A stretch of DNA of 20,617 nucleotides from an uncultured Bacteroidales bacterium (GCA_937906975.1 CALCUN010000148.1:1-20617); one strand, 5' to 3'. Numbered from the stretch's first letter, positions 1 to 7,484 are shown. Notes: generated by a model from the letters alone, not told the origin. Numbers and translations are program-made.

Positions 1-692
1 GACACATTTCGGGAGCATTGGTTGGATTGTTTGGTGCTTTTGTTGGAAGTATAATTTCTACAAGATTGATGCAAAAATTCACACTTAAAGCCTATCCAGA
101 AATGGATTCGCCAGTAGAAGTTGAAGAAAACGCGACAGCAGAAAACACAGAAGTAGAAGAAAAGAAAGAAAGCCTTTTCATAAGAATAATGAACGCAATC
201 TTAGACGGGGGTAAAAACGGGGTAGATTTAGGACTACAAATCATACCTGGCGTATTGATTATCTCAACCCTTGTGATGATGATTACCTTTGGGCCAAAAG
301 ATGCAGCAGTTGGTTACGCTGGTGTAGCATACGAAGGAGTTCCTATTTTGCCTTGGCTTGCTGAAAAAATAGACTTCGTATTCAAATGGTTATTTGGCTT
401 TGAAAGCATGGAGTTAATCGCATTCCCAATGACAGCCCTTGGAGCAGTTGGAGCAGCTCTTGGACTTCTTCCAACCTTTGCCGCAAACGGAATATTAGAT
501 GCAAACGCTATTGCAGTCTTTACCGCAATGGGAATGTGTTGGAGCGGATATTTATCAACTCACACCGCAATGATGGATTCTTTAGGTTACAGAAAACTTA
601 TTTCAAAGGCACTTCTTGCACACACAATCGCAGGTTTATGTGCTGGAATTGTAGCTCACTGGACATTTGTTTTAGTAAGCTTAATAATGTAA
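1..692 (+). CDS. Polytopic inner-membrane protein, Gate-domain/CD0519-like, C-terminal part
   Basis: This is the 3' part of a gene that begins before the window; codons run in frame from position 3, and the TTG at 18 is internal. About 229 residues are visible. A short hydrophobic stretch leads into an acidic, charged linker (around window residues 35-60). Hydrophobic segments follow: one around IIPGVLIISTLVMMITFG, a pair around ELIAFPMTALGAVGAALGLL, and two at the C-terminus that include CWSGYLSTHTAM and an AHW motif. The pattern resembles nucleoside-recognition (Gate)-type membrane proteins, in particular the uncharacterised CD0519/CD1768 family. That match is from memory, and substrate and function are unknown. 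The last 156 bp are repeated at 1692-1847. Two hairpins follow the stop codon. Confidence 0.6.
   Translation, partial: HISGALVGLFGAFVGSIISTRLMQKFTLKAYPEMDSPVEVEENATAENTEVEEKKESLFIRIMNAILDGGKNGVDLGLQIIPGVLIISTLVMMITFGPKDAAVGYAGVAYEGVPILPWLAEKIDFVFKWLFGFESMELIAFPMTALGAVGAALGLLPTFAANGILDANAIAVFTAMGMCWSGYLSTHTAMMDSLGYRKLISKALLAHTIAGLCAGIVAHWTFVLVSLIM
537..692 (+). repeat. Direct repeat, upstream copy (3' end of membrane-protein gene)
   Basis: This 156-bp segment is repeated, diverged mostly at third codon positions, at 1692-1847. Conservation of the protein (5 changes in 51) shows that the copies diverged as coding sequence. Confidence 0.85.
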
Positions 693-707
693 AAGAAAGA
701 TAATTAT

Positions 708-785
708 ATCTCTTAGCTTTAGAAAAATATCTCTTAGGATTATAAAATTTTTCCTAAGAGATATTTTTTTAATCCTAAGAAAAAT
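708..785. repeat. CTTAG/CTAAG motif array with 21-bp phasing (copy a)
   Basis: Four pentamers lie here: CTTAG at 712-716 and 733-737, then CTAAG at 754-758 and 775-779. Their centres are 714, 735, 756 and 777, so the 21-bp step is kept even where the orientation flips. The inner two form the stem of the hairpin at 725-766. The sequence between the first two (CTTTAGAAAAATATCT) closely resembles the spacer of the arrays at 9213-9293 and 19676-19706. The role is unknown; a same-face protein-binding array or a dispersed repeat that supplies terminators are both possible. Confidence 0.7.
723..768 (+). terminator. Rho-independent terminator after the first gene
   Basis: The arm AAATATCTCTTAGGA (725-739) pairs perfectly with 752-766 across a 12-nt loop and is followed by T residues to 770. 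It lies 33 nt after the stop codon of the first gene. Confidence 0.8.
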
Positions 786-831
786 AAAAATATTCCTTTG
801 ATTTAGAAAAATAAATTAAAGGAATATTTTT
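786..831. terminator. Second A/T-flanked hairpin
   Basis: The arm AAAAATATTCCTTT (786-799) pairs perfectly with 818-831. The outer arms are A-rich on the left and T-rich on the right, so the hairpin could terminate transcription in either direction. It directly follows the stronger hairpin at 723-768, making a tandem pair. Between it and the promoter at 941 I see nothing further. Confidence 0.6.
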
Positions 832-940
832 GTGAATAGTTTTGTCGTTAAAATATCATGCAAAAATGATTATTTTTCTGCTTAATAAGACTAAATTAAA
901 TGGTTGAACCTAACATATTTCAAAAGAAATTTTAGGAAAT

Positions 941-971
941 TTTGTGGATATAAAAATTTTATGTATTTTTG
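941..971 (+). promoter_or_regulatory. Bacteroidota-type promoter for the 1015 gene
   Basis: TTTG at 941-944, a 19-bp spacer, then TATTTTTG at 964-971 matches the -33/-7 consensus (TTTG, TAnnTTTG). The predicted leader is about 40 nt. Confidence 0.75.
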
Positions 972-1014
972 CTGATTGAAACACTACTAAGCAATAAAAA
1001 ATTTATAAATAAAA

Positions 1015-1563
1015 ATGAAAAAAATATTAGTACTTATTCTAATGTCTATGCTTTCAGCAGGAGTGTATGCACAAAAGGAAGTAACAAAGTTTTTAGGAAT
1101 ACCAGTAGATGGCACAAGAACTTCTATGATTCAAAAACTGAGAGCAAAGGGATTTACTGTTAATAGAGAAAAAGACGATATGCTTGATGGTAAATTCAAT
1201 GGTGAAGATGTTAATATCGCAATTCTTACTCAACACGACAAGGTGTGGCGTATTTTAGTGGCAGACGTTGCGGTTAGAAACGAAGTTCAAGTTAAGATGA
1301 GATTTAATGAACTTGTGCGTCAGTTTGAAAATAATGGTAATTACTATGAACCTTCAAACGATCAGTCTATTCCAGATGACGAAAACATAAAACAAGGTAT
1401 GAACTCTTTGAATAAGAGTTATCAAGCTTATTTTATTCAAAAGGGTGCTACGGCTGACGATAAAAGATTGGTTTGGATAGAAATTATGGCTAATGGTAAT
1501 GGATACAATATCGTAACATTCTACGAAAACGGATACAATAGAGCAGACGGAAGTGAATTATAG
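1015..1563 (+). CDS. Small secreted protein of unknown function
   Basis: 182 residues. The start is the ATG that opens a clear type I signal peptide (about residues 1-19, cleavage after YA, mature protein from QKEVTK). The mature domain begins with FLGIPVDGTRTSMIQKL, a pattern found in small exported Bacteroidota proteins of unknown role. It reads as a compact alpha/beta domain with a hydrophobic strand (VWRILVADVAV) and no transmembrane helix, Cys pair or obvious catalytic motif. The lipoprotein at 19893-20489 has a similar opening (FFGVKFGASKEELIEAF) and may be a distant relative. The gene stands alone, with its own promoter upstream and a strong terminator downstream. It is bracketed by two copies of the 3' end of the preceding membrane-protein gene. 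No Shine-Dalgarno sequence is present. Confidence 0.85.
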   Translation: MKKILVLILMSMLSAGVYAQKEVTKFLGIPVDGTRTSMIQKLRAKGFTVNREKDDMLDGKFNGEDVNIAILTQHDKVWRILVADVAVRNEVQVKMRFNELVRQFENNGNYYEPSNDQSIPDDENIKQGMNSLNKSYQAYFIQKGATADDKRLVWIEIMANGNGYNIVTFYENGYNRADGSEL

Positions 1564-1585
1564 GAAATAATAAAAAACAAATACT

Positions 1586-1625
1586 AAAAAAATAGGACTT
1601 ATTGAAAAATAAGTCCTATTTTTTT
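1586..1625 (+). terminator. Rho-independent terminator of the 1015 gene
   Basis: The arm AATAGGACTTATT (1591-1603), a GAAA loop and a perfect complement (1608-1620) are flanked by an A-run and a T-run. Confidence 0.9.
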
Positions 1626-1635
1626 AGAAAACAAA

Positions 1636-1847
1636 ATGGAAGCATCAAATATGCTAAAAACAATAAAGAAACCTCTTTTCAGACTTCCAGGTGTTGGAGT
1701 GGTTATTTATCAACTCACACCGCAATGTTAGATTCATTAGGTTATAGAAAACTTATCTCAAAAGCACTTTTAGCACACACAATCGCAGGTCTTTGTGTAG
1801 GAATCATAGCACACTGGACCTTTGTTTTAGTTGGACTAATCTTATAG
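1636..1847 (+). pseudogene. Remnant of a second copy of the Gate-like membrane-protein gene
   Basis: From 1692 to the TAG at 1845-1847 the sequence encodes 51 residues, 46 of them identical to the last 51 residues of the gene ending at 692. Homology stops abruptly at 1692. Just upstream, an ATG at 1636 opens a different frame (MEASNMLKTIKKPLFRLPG) that runs into the conserved part out of frame. One explanation is that a full paralogue lost its middle by an internal, frame-shifting deletion, leaving a short N-terminus joined to the last 51 codons; the N-terminal part of this idea is inference. The only continuous frame into the C-terminus starts with a TTG inside the terminator stem (1602), so it is unlikely to be expressed. 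Confidence 0.75.
1692..1847 (+). repeat. Direct repeat, downstream copy within the pseudogene
   Basis: Partner of 537-692, with the same length and reading frame and no gaps. The two copies bracket the secreted-protein gene at 1015-1563. Confidence 0.85.
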
Positions 1848-1870
1848 AAAAAAGAAAAATTACACAAAGT

Positions 1871-1910
1871 GTAACAATTTGCACAAAAATATTGTCTTAT
1901 ATATAAGAAA
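1871..1910 (+). promoter_or_regulatory. Conserved upstream element with palindrome, copy 1
   Basis: By eye, 34 of 40 positions match 17717-17756 with no gap. Both begin with GTAACA and end with a shared 16-base block containing the 14-bp palindrome TCTTATATATAAGA (1895-1908). No TAnnTTTG box is present, so these genes may use a different promoter class or a dedicated regulator. A separate inverted repeat, TTACAC-AAA-GTGTAA, at 1860-1874 overlaps the upstream edge and is not shared with the other copy. Confidence 0.75.
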
Positions 1911-1920
1911 CTTAAAAAAT

Positions 1921-1927
1921 AGGAGGA
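1921..1927 (+). promoter_or_regulatory. Strong Shine-Dalgarno site (AGGAGGA)
   Basis: AGGAGGA ends 7 nt before the ATG at 1935 and supports that start. Near-consensus sites are uncommon in this phylum and absent from most other genes in this window. Confidence 0.85.
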
Positions 1928-1934
1928 CAAAATT

Positions 1935-3488
1935 ATGAAAAAGACATTTGCTTTCTTGTGTTCGGTTTTATGTATGAACATTTTATTTTCTCAATCAGAA
2001 ATTACTATTGGAGATTTAACCTATTATATAGCTGACAAAGGCGATGCAATAGTCCAATCTTGTAGTTATTCTGCAACAAATGTTGTTATTCCTGCAACGA
2101 TTACTGATAGTATAGGACTAACTCACCAAGTAGTTGCAATAGGAAACGGAGCATTTAGCGGTTGTGATAATTTAACCTCAGTAATTATTCCAAATACTAT
2201 TATAACTATTGGAAGTAGTGCTTTTTGGGAATGTGTTAATTTATCAAATGTTATTATACCAAATAGCGTTACTCACATTGGTGAAAAGGCTTTCTTTCAT
2301 TGTCATTCTTTTACAATGATTAGCATTCCAAGTAGCGTAATTCAAATTGGAGATGAAGCGTTTTATCGTTGTCATGGTGCAACAACTTTGAATTATAACG
2401 TAGAACAACATAGCGATTTCAACAAACAATTTGAATATTGTTACTTTAAAACAATAAATATAGGCGATAGCGTTAAGAGATTACCTACTAAATTTGCTTT
2501 TAATCAAGATTCTTTAACCACAGTAAACTTTTCTAACAATCTTAAATATATTTCTAATTCTGCATTTATGTCTTGTGATGCTCTAACTTCAATAACTATT
2601 CCTAATTCAGTGGATTCAATAGGAGGCACCTCGTATGTTGCAGTCAATGGAGCATTTGAAAAATGTAGTGCTTTGACTTCTCTAACTATTGGAGAAAATG
2701 TGAAATATATAGGCGACAATACTTTTTGTGATTGTATGAATTTAGAGACTATTACTTGCTTAGCAACAACGCCTCCTGATATTGAATACTCTGTTCAAGT
2801 ATTTAAACAATGCGAAGGTGCAACTTTATACGTTCCTTGTCAAAGTATAGATATTTATGCAACCACTCCTGGTTGGGATTTTTTCGGTTATTCAAATATT
2901 GCAACGATTAACTTTGAAGTTTCTGTCAATCCAAACAATATGGATTGGGGTTGGGTTGATATTCAAGAAGATTGTGGTTACGTAATCTTAACTGCAAATA
3001 CAAATCTATGTACTCGCTTTATTGGTTGGAGTGATGGTAACACCGAAAACCCAAGAACAATTGAAATTACAAAAGACACAAATCTTACAGCAATATTTAG
3101 CCAAATTATAACAGCGATTGATGCCTCTATTATTGAAGGAGAACTTTATGAAGAATACGGATTCTGCGAATCAGAGCCAGGAACATATACACAAATCTTG
3201 ACAGATGAAAATGGTTGCGATAGTTTACTTATCTTAAACCTTACTTACCAAGTTTCTTTGAATGATGTAGAAGAAGAAAACATTAATTTCTATCCAAACC
3301 CAACTCAAAACATTATCAATTTCAGCACAACAATAGAACAAATTGAAGTAATGGACTTGACAGGTAAAAGACTAATGATATTTAACTACGAAAAACAAAT
3401 AAATATTGAAGCCTTACCTTCGGGAATTTACTACCTAAGATTGATAAACGATAAAAAGGTTACAACAAAGAAAGTAATCAAACAATAA
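1935..3488 (+). CDS. BspA-like leucine-rich-repeat surface protein with T9SS sorting domain
   Basis: 517 residues. A signal peptide covers residues 1-19. Residues 67-300 hold BspA/TpLRR-type (LRR_5) repeats with the recurring pattern L-T-S-V-x-I-P-x-S/T-V-x-x-I-G-x-x-A-F-x-x-C. Residues 328-388 form a bacterial-repeat (InlB B-repeat-like) module with RFIGWSDGNTENPRTI. Residues 400-440 are a short Bacteroidota linker repeat (YGF...GTY...GCDSLLILNL). The C-terminus (about 443-517) is a type A T9SS sorting domain, with NFYPNPT, then EVMDLTGK, then LPSGIYYLRL. It is therefore expected to be exported to the cell surface or released; adhesion or binding is the usual proposal for BspA-like proteins, but the ligand is unknown. 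It is a paralogue of 17779-19629, with the same domain order and fewer LRRs. It stands alone between its own promoter region and a strong terminator. Confidence 0.93.
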   Translation: MKKTFAFLCSVLCMNILFSQSEITIGDLTYYIADKGDAIVQSCSYSATNVVIPATITDSIGLTHQVVAIGNGAFSGCDNLTSVIIPNTIITIGSSAFWECVNLSNVIIPNSVTHIGEKAFFHCHSFTMISIPSSVIQIGDEAFYRCHGATTLNYNVEQHSDFNKQFEYCYFKTINIGDSVKRLPTKFAFNQDSLTTVNFSNNLKYISNSAFMSCDALTSITIPNSVDSIGGTSYVAVNGAFEKCSALTSLTIGENVKYIGDNTFCDCMNLETITCLATTPPDIEYSVQVFKQCEGATLYVPCQSIDIYATTPGWDFFGYSNIATINFEVSVNPNNMDWGWVDIQEDCGYVILTANTNLCTRFIGWSDGNTENPRTIEITKDTNLTAIFSQIITAIDASIIEGELYEEYGFCESEPGTYTQILTDENGCDSLLILNLTYQVSLNDVEEENINFYPNPTQNIINFSTTIEQIEVMDLTGKRLMIFNYEKQINIEALPSGIYYLRLINDKKVTTKKVIKQ

Positions 3489-3540
3489 AATATAGAAAAT
3501 TGAAATATTAACTGAAAATAAAACAAAGAAATAATTTTCT

Positions 3541-3592
3541 AAAAAAAATAACTCTTTGAAATATTTTAATAAATCAAAGAGTTATTTTTTTT
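3541..3592. terminator. Bidirectional terminator between the LRR gene and lipA
   Basis: A perfect 19-bp stem (3541-3559 with 3574-3592; core ATAACTCTTTGA) has an 8-nt A-run on the left and a T-run on the right. It can end transcripts from the plus-strand LRR gene and from the minus-strand lipA gene, which stops at 3607. Confidence 0.9.
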
Positions 3593-3606
3593 GTTTTAAA
3601 GACTTA

Positions 3607-4476
3607 TTATTTCTTAATCTTTGATTCTATGAAAGTTTTCTCTGCCATGTAAGAAGAACGTACCAATGGACCACTTTCAACGTTGTCAAATCCTAACGAC
3701 ATTCCGATTTCTTTGTATTTTGCGAATTGTTCTGGAGTTACATACTCGATTACAGGAATGTGTTTGTGTGTTGGTTGAAGATATTGTCCGATTGTGAAAA
3801 GTCTAACGCCTACTTTTCTTACGTCTTTCATTAGTTCTACTACTTCTTCTTCGCTTTCGCCTAAGCCAACCATGATTCCTGTTTTTGCAATCAAGCCTGC
3901 TTTTGAGGCAAGTTCAAGAACTTTTAAGCTTACATCGTATTTTGCACGGCTACGTGTTTGGTTTGAAAGGCGTTTTACGGTTTCCATATTGTGTCCAAAC
4001 ACATCTGGTTTTGAATCGAAAACGATTTGTAATAGTTTTTCATCTCCATCAAAGTCTGGTGTAAGGACTTCTATTGTGGTGTTTGGATTTTGCTCTCTTA
4101 TTGCTTCTATTGTCTTTGCCCAATGTGTAGCACTCTTGTCTTCTAAGTCGTCTCTATCAACTGAGGTTATGACACAGTGTTTCAACTTCATTAAATTAAC
4201 AGAGTTTGCTATTTTTTGTGGTTCGTTTTCATCTAATGGCATTGGAACACCTGTCTTTGTTGCACAGAATTTGCAGGAACGTGTACATATATCTCCTGAA
4301 ATCATAAAGGTTGCTGTGCCTATGCTCCAACATTGACCGATATTTGGACATTTTCCACTAGAACAGATTGTGTGGAGTTTATTTAATTCTACTATTTTTT
4401 TTACCTTTGGATAGTTTTCGCCTGTTTCAAGTTTAATTTTCAACCATTCTGGTTTGCGTTGTGGCTTGTTGTTCAT
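3607..4476 (-). CDS. lipA: Lipoyl synthase
   Basis: 289 residues from the ATG at 4476; an in-frame TTG at 4485 is possible but less likely. LipA is a radical-SAM enzyme that inserts two sulfurs into protein-bound octanoyl groups to make the lipoyl cofactor. All diagnostic elements are visible: the auxiliary-cluster motif C-x4-C-x5-C (Cys38, Cys43, Cys49), the radical-SAM motif C-x3-C-x2-C (Cys64, Cys68, Cys71 in GDICTRSCKFCATK), and the C-terminal RSSY (273-276) whose serine ligates the auxiliary cluster. The length is normal for the family. It is the last gene of acpP-fabF-rnc-lipA, and its first 44 bases overlap the end of rnc in another frame, which suggests translational coupling. The octanoyl group is made on acyl carrier protein, so the link to acpP and fabF makes sense metabolically. 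Confidence 0.97.
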   Translation of the reverse strand: MNNKPQRKPEWLKIKLETGENYPKVKKIVELNKLHTICSSGKCPNIGQCWSIGTATFMISGDICTRSCKFCATKTGVPMPLDENEPQKIANSVNLMKLKHCVITSVDRDDLEDKSATHWAKTIEAIREQNPNTTIEVLTPDFDGDEKLLQIVFDSKPDVFGHNMETVKRLSNQTRSRAKYDVSLKVLELASKAGLIAKTGIMVGLGESEEEVVELMKDVRKVGVRLFTIGQYLQPTHKHIPVIEYVTPEQFAKYKEIGMSLGFDNVESGPLVRSSYMAEKTFIESKIKK

Positions 4477-5191
4477 TTTCTTCAATCTTTTTTAAGGTTT
4501 TTTCTGCGGCAAGTTGTTCCGCTGCTTTGATTGAGTAGTCTTCTGCTTTTTCTTGTGGCTCTTCGTCTATGAGTACTTGTACAATGTAGTGCATTCTATG
4601 ATTTACTACGTTGGATTCGACTACTTCAAAGGATATTTTTTTCTTGTTCTTTTGACACCAATCTATTATTTTGCTCTTATAATTCCACGTTGTATTCTCT
4701 AATTCGTCTATGTCAAGATGTACATTAAATATTTTCTTGGTTAGAATTTTGTATGTGAAGTTATAACCTCTGTCTAAATAGATTGCTCCTACTAATGCTT
4801 CAAATGCGTCTCCGTTTACTGAGCCAAATTTTGAGCTGTGTGCTATTCGATTATATTCTATAAGTTCGCTTAATCCTATTTTTACGGATAGTTTGTTTAA
4901 AGAAGCTCTACTTACAATTTTTGAACGCATTTCGGTAAGGAATCCTTCACCTTTAAGAGGATATTTTTTGAATAGAAATTCTCCAACAATGGTGCTGAGA
5001 ACGGTGTCTCCAAGATATTCTAAGCGTTCGTTGTTAATCTTATTGCCTTTGCTGTCTTTTAAGGAACAAGACTTGTGAATAAGGCTAAGTTTATAAATAG
5101 AAATATTCTTAGGCTTGCACCCAAGAATATTTCTCAAAAATTTTAGAAGTTCTATATCTTCTTTTTTTTTGCCTCTCTTTATAAGAAACAT
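4433..5191 (-). CDS. rnc: Ribonuclease III
   Basis: 252 residues. This is a double-strand-specific endoribonuclease acting in rRNA processing and mRNA turnover. The catalytic domain (about 15-160) has the signature NERLEYLGD at 54-62 and the expected metal ligands Glu55, Asp62, Asp128 and Glu131 (GDAFEALVG). A C-terminal double-stranded-RNA-binding domain (about 170-237) ends with the typical KAAEQLAAEKTLK helix. The gene starts 3 bp after fabF, and its last 44 bp overlap lipA. The acpP-fabF-rnc order is familiar from Bacteroidota genomes. No Shine-Dalgarno sequence is visible. Confidence 0.97.
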   Translation of the reverse strand: MFLIKRGKKKEDIELLKFLRNILGCKPKNISIYKLSLIHKSCSLKDSKGNKINNERLEYLGDTVLSTIVGEFLFKKYPLKGEGFLTEMRSKIVSRASLNKLSVKIGLSELIEYNRIAHSSKFGSVNGDAFEALVGAIYLDRGYNFTYKILTKKIFNVHLDIDELENTTWNYKSKIIDWCQKNKKKISFEVVESNVVNHRMHYIVQVLIDEEPQEKAEDYSIKAAEQLAAEKTLKKIEENEQQATTQTRMVEN

Positions 5192-5194
5192 TTG

Positions 5195-6442
5195 TTATTC
5201 GTATTTCTTAAATGCAAGACATGCGTTGTGTCCGCCGAATCCGAATGTGTTACTCAATGCTCCCTTTATTTCTCTTGCTTGTGCTTTATTGAATGTGAAA
5301 TTCAATTGAGGAATTTCAGGATCATCAGTAAAGTGATTTATTGTTGGAGGTACAATACCATTATGTATTGCAAGCACAGTTGCAATTGCTTCTATCGCTC
5401 CTGCAGCTCCTAATAAGTGTCCTGTCATACTCTTTGTAGAGTTGATATTTATGTTCTTAGCATGCTCTCCAAATAGTTTTTCTATCGCACTTACCTCTGC
5501 TATATCTCCAAGTGGCGTTGATGTTCCGTGAGTGTTAATGTGGTGAATGTCTTCCAAAGCAAGACCAGCTTCTCTCATTGCTTCCTTCATCGCATTCAAA
5601 GCTCCTCTTCCTTCTGGGTGAGGTGCTGTCATGTGATGTGCGTCAGCAGTAAGCCCTGCTCCACATATTTCAGCATATATCTTTGCTCCACGTGCTATAG
5701 CGTGTTCGTAGCTTTCCAAAATCAAAGCTCCTGCTCCTTCTCCTAAGACAAAACCATCTCTGTCTTTGTCAAATGGTCTTGAAGCTGTTGCTGGGTCATC
5801 ATTTCTTTGAGAAATAGCGTGCATTGAACTAAATCCGCCTAATCCTGCGTGAGAAACTGCTGCTTCACTACCACCACAAACAATTACATCTGCTTTTCCT
5901 GTTTTTATATACATGAAAGCATCTGCTATTGCGTTAGCTGAAGAAGCACAAGCCGAAACAGTACAGAAGTTTGGCCCTCTTAAATCATATTTTATTGAGA
6001 TATGACCAGCACAAATGTCTGCAATCATTTTAGGAATGAAGAATGGGCTAAATCTTAATGCGCCATCTCCTTTTGCGAAAGATGTTATTTCTTCTTGAAA
6101 TGTGATTATACCACCAATTCCTGAAGCCCAAATAACGCCAGCTCTGTCTTTGTTGAGTTTTTCCAAGTCAATTCCAGAGTCAGCCATTGCTTGATCAGCG
6201 GCAACTATGCCGTATTGAGCAAATTTATCGTATTTTCTTATTTCTTTTCTATCAAAAAACTGATTTCCATCGAAGTTTTTCAATTCACAAGCGAACTGAG
6301 TTTTAGCTTGTGAAGCGTCAAAATTTGTTATAGGGGCAGCTCCACTTACTCCATTAATAAGTCCGTTCCAATATTCTTCAATATTGTTACCTATTGGAGT
6401 AAGTGCACCTAACCCTGTAACGACAACACGTCTCATTTCCAT
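5195..6442 (-). CDS. fabF: Beta-ketoacyl-[acyl carrier protein] synthase II
   Basis: 415 residues. It condenses malonyl-ACP with acyl-ACP in fatty-acid chain elongation. The thiolase fold is complete: nucleophile Cys165 in VSACASSANA, catalytic His305 in NTHGTSTPLGD, Lys337 and His342 in KSMTGHLLGAAGA, and a glycine-rich C-terminus (NTFGFGGHN). The length matches FabF. Two in-frame ATGs (6442 and 6436) could be the start; the first is given. It lies 12 bp after acpP, which encodes its substrate carrier, and 3 bp before rnc, clearly in one operon. Confidence 0.97.
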   Translation of the reverse strand: MEMRRVVVTGLGALTPIGNNIEEYWNGLINGVSGAAPITNFDASQAKTQFACELKNFDGNQFFDRKEIRKYDKFAQYGIVAADQAMADSGIDLEKLNKDRAGVIWASGIGGIITFQEEITSFAKGDGALRFSPFFIPKMIADICAGHISIKYDLRGPNFCTVSACASSANAIADAFMYIKTGKADVIVCGGSEAAVSHAGLGGFSSMHAISQRNDDPATASRPFDKDRDGFVLGEGAGALILESYEHAIARGAKIYAEICGAGLTADAHHMTAPHPEGRGALNAMKEAMREAGLALEDIHHINTHGTSTPLGDIAEVSAIEKLFGEHAKNININSTKSMTGHLLGAAGAIEAIATVLAIHNGIVPPTINHFTDDPEIPQLNFTFNKAQAREIKGALSNTFGFGGHNACLAFKKYE

Positions 6443-6454
6443 AATGAAATGAAA

Positions 6455-6688
6455 TTATTGAGCGTTTTCGATGTATGTGATAGCATCACCTACTGTTGCT
6501 ATCTTTTCAGCTTGATCATCTGGTATAGAAATGTTAAATTCTTTTTCTAATTCCATGATCAATTCCACAGTGTCTAATGAATCAGCTCCTAAATCACTTG
6601 TGAAGTTTGCTTCAGGAGTAACTTGACTTTCTTCTACACCTAGCTTATCAACTACGATAGCTATTACTTTTGTTGCTATTTCAGACAT
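6455..6688 (-). CDS. acpP: Acyl carrier protein
   Basis: 77 acidic residues. It carries growing acyl chains on a 4'-phosphopantetheine arm attached to Ser37 in the motif [10 protein letters not shown]. The four-helix ACP pattern is intact ([18 protein letters not shown] at the start, ITYIENAQ at the end). It is the first gene of acpP-fabF-rnc-lipA, with a promoter at 6722-6753 and a leader of about 30 nt. It is divergent from purN. Confidence 0.98.
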   Translation of the reverse strand: MSEIATKVIAIVVDKLGVEESQVTPEANFTSDLGADSLDTVELIMELEKEFNISIPDDQAEKIATVGDAITYIENAQ

Positions 6689-6721
6689 AATTTATAAAGT
6701 TTTTATAATTAAACCGATTTG

Positions 6722-6753
6722 CAAAATAACAAAAAAAACTGCAAATGGGCAAA
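6722..6753 (-). promoter_or_regulatory. Promoter of the acpP operon
   Basis: Read on the minus strand, TTTG (6753-6750), a 20-bp spacer and TTATTTTG (6729-6722) form a -33/-7 pair with one mismatch in the -7 box. Confidence 0.6.
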
Positions 6754-6867
6754 CAAACAAAGAGAAATGATAGGCTTTGTTTTGTTAATCTATTGAATTG
6801 TAATATTTTAATAAAACACGCATTTTGAATATAAAATAATAAAAAATGGCATTTTAATCTAAAATAT

Positions 6868-6875
6868 TATTTTTG
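6868..6875 (+). promoter_or_regulatory. -7 box of the purN promoter
   Basis: TATTTTTG matches TAnnTTTG. A -33 element is not clear. The box rules out a TTG start for purN at 6873 and points to the ATG at 6909. Confidence 0.6.
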
Positions 6876-6908
6876 CAAACTAAAAATTTAAATAAATTTT
6901 CCAAAGAA

Positions 6909-7475
6909 ATGAAAAAAGTAGCTGTGTTCGCCTCAGGAAGCGGAACGAATTTCCAACAAATTTGTGAGTACTTTAATCAAAAAAATGGCGAGGTCAAAAT
7001 AGAATTGCTCATAGTTAATAAACCAAATGCCTATGTTCTTGAAAGAGCAAAGCAATTAAATGTAAAGAGTTTTTACTTCAATAGAGAAGACTTTTATTCT
7101 AGCGATAGAGTAGTGGAATGTCTTTTAGAAAATCAAATAGATTTCATTGTGCTTGCAGGATTCCTTTGGCTTGTACCTAATAATATATTAAAGGAGTATG
7201 AAAATAAAATAATAAACATACACCCTGCACTTTTGCCTCGTTACGGAGGAAAAGGAATGCACGGACATCACGTTCACGAAGCGGTAATTGCTGCAAGGGA
7301 GCAAGAATCTGGAATAACAATCCATTATGTTAATGAAAGATATGATGAAGGAAATATAATCTTTCAAGCAAAATGCACAATAACTCCCGAAGATACCGCA
7401 GACACTTTGGCAGAAAAAATACATTTATTAGAGAAAGAACATTTCCCTAAGGTGATTGACAACTTGCTTTCTTAA
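6909..7475 (+). CDS. purN: Phosphoribosylglycinamide formyltransferase
   Basis: 188 residues. It transfers a formyl group from 10-formyl-tetrahydrofolate to GAR in purine synthesis. Visible landmarks are the phosphate loop ASGSGTNFQ (8-16), the catalytic Asn103 and His105 in INIHPALLPRYGGKGMHG, and Asp146 in YDEGNIIFQ. The ATG at 6909 is chosen over an in-frame TTG at 6873 because that codon falls inside the promoter's -7 box and the family starts MKKVAVFASG. It is divergent from acpP, an arrangement I know from other Bacteroidota. The stop lies 9 bp from the stop of the convergent barrel gene, with no hairpin between. Confidence 0.96.
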   Translation: MKKVAVFASGSGTNFQQICEYFNQKNGEVKIELLIVNKPNAYVLERAKQLNVKSFYFNREDFYSSDRVVECLLENQIDFIVLAGFLWLVPNNILKEYENKIINIHPALLPRYGGKGMHGHHVHEAVIAAREQESGITIHYVNERYDEGNIIFQAKCTITPEDTADTLAEKIHLLEKEHFPKVIDNLLS

Positions 7476-7484
7476 AACAAAAAA

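Noticed and set aside
969..1163. Overlapping plus-strand open frame at the start of the 1015 gene
   Set aside because: It is out of frame with the clear signal peptide of the 1015 gene and begins inside the promoter's -7 box.
1602..1847. 81-codon open frame into the duplicated C-terminus
   Set aside because: Its only start is a TTG inside the terminator stem; treated as part of a pseudogene.
1860..1874. Inverted repeat TTACAC-AAA-GTGTAA as part of the shared LRR promoter
   Set aside because: Only the GTAACA edge is present at the second locus, so the dyad is not part of the common element.
3794..4336. Long plus-strand open frame antisense to lipA
   Set aside because: lipA is unmistakable on the other strand, and the antisense product has no recognisable domain or promoter.
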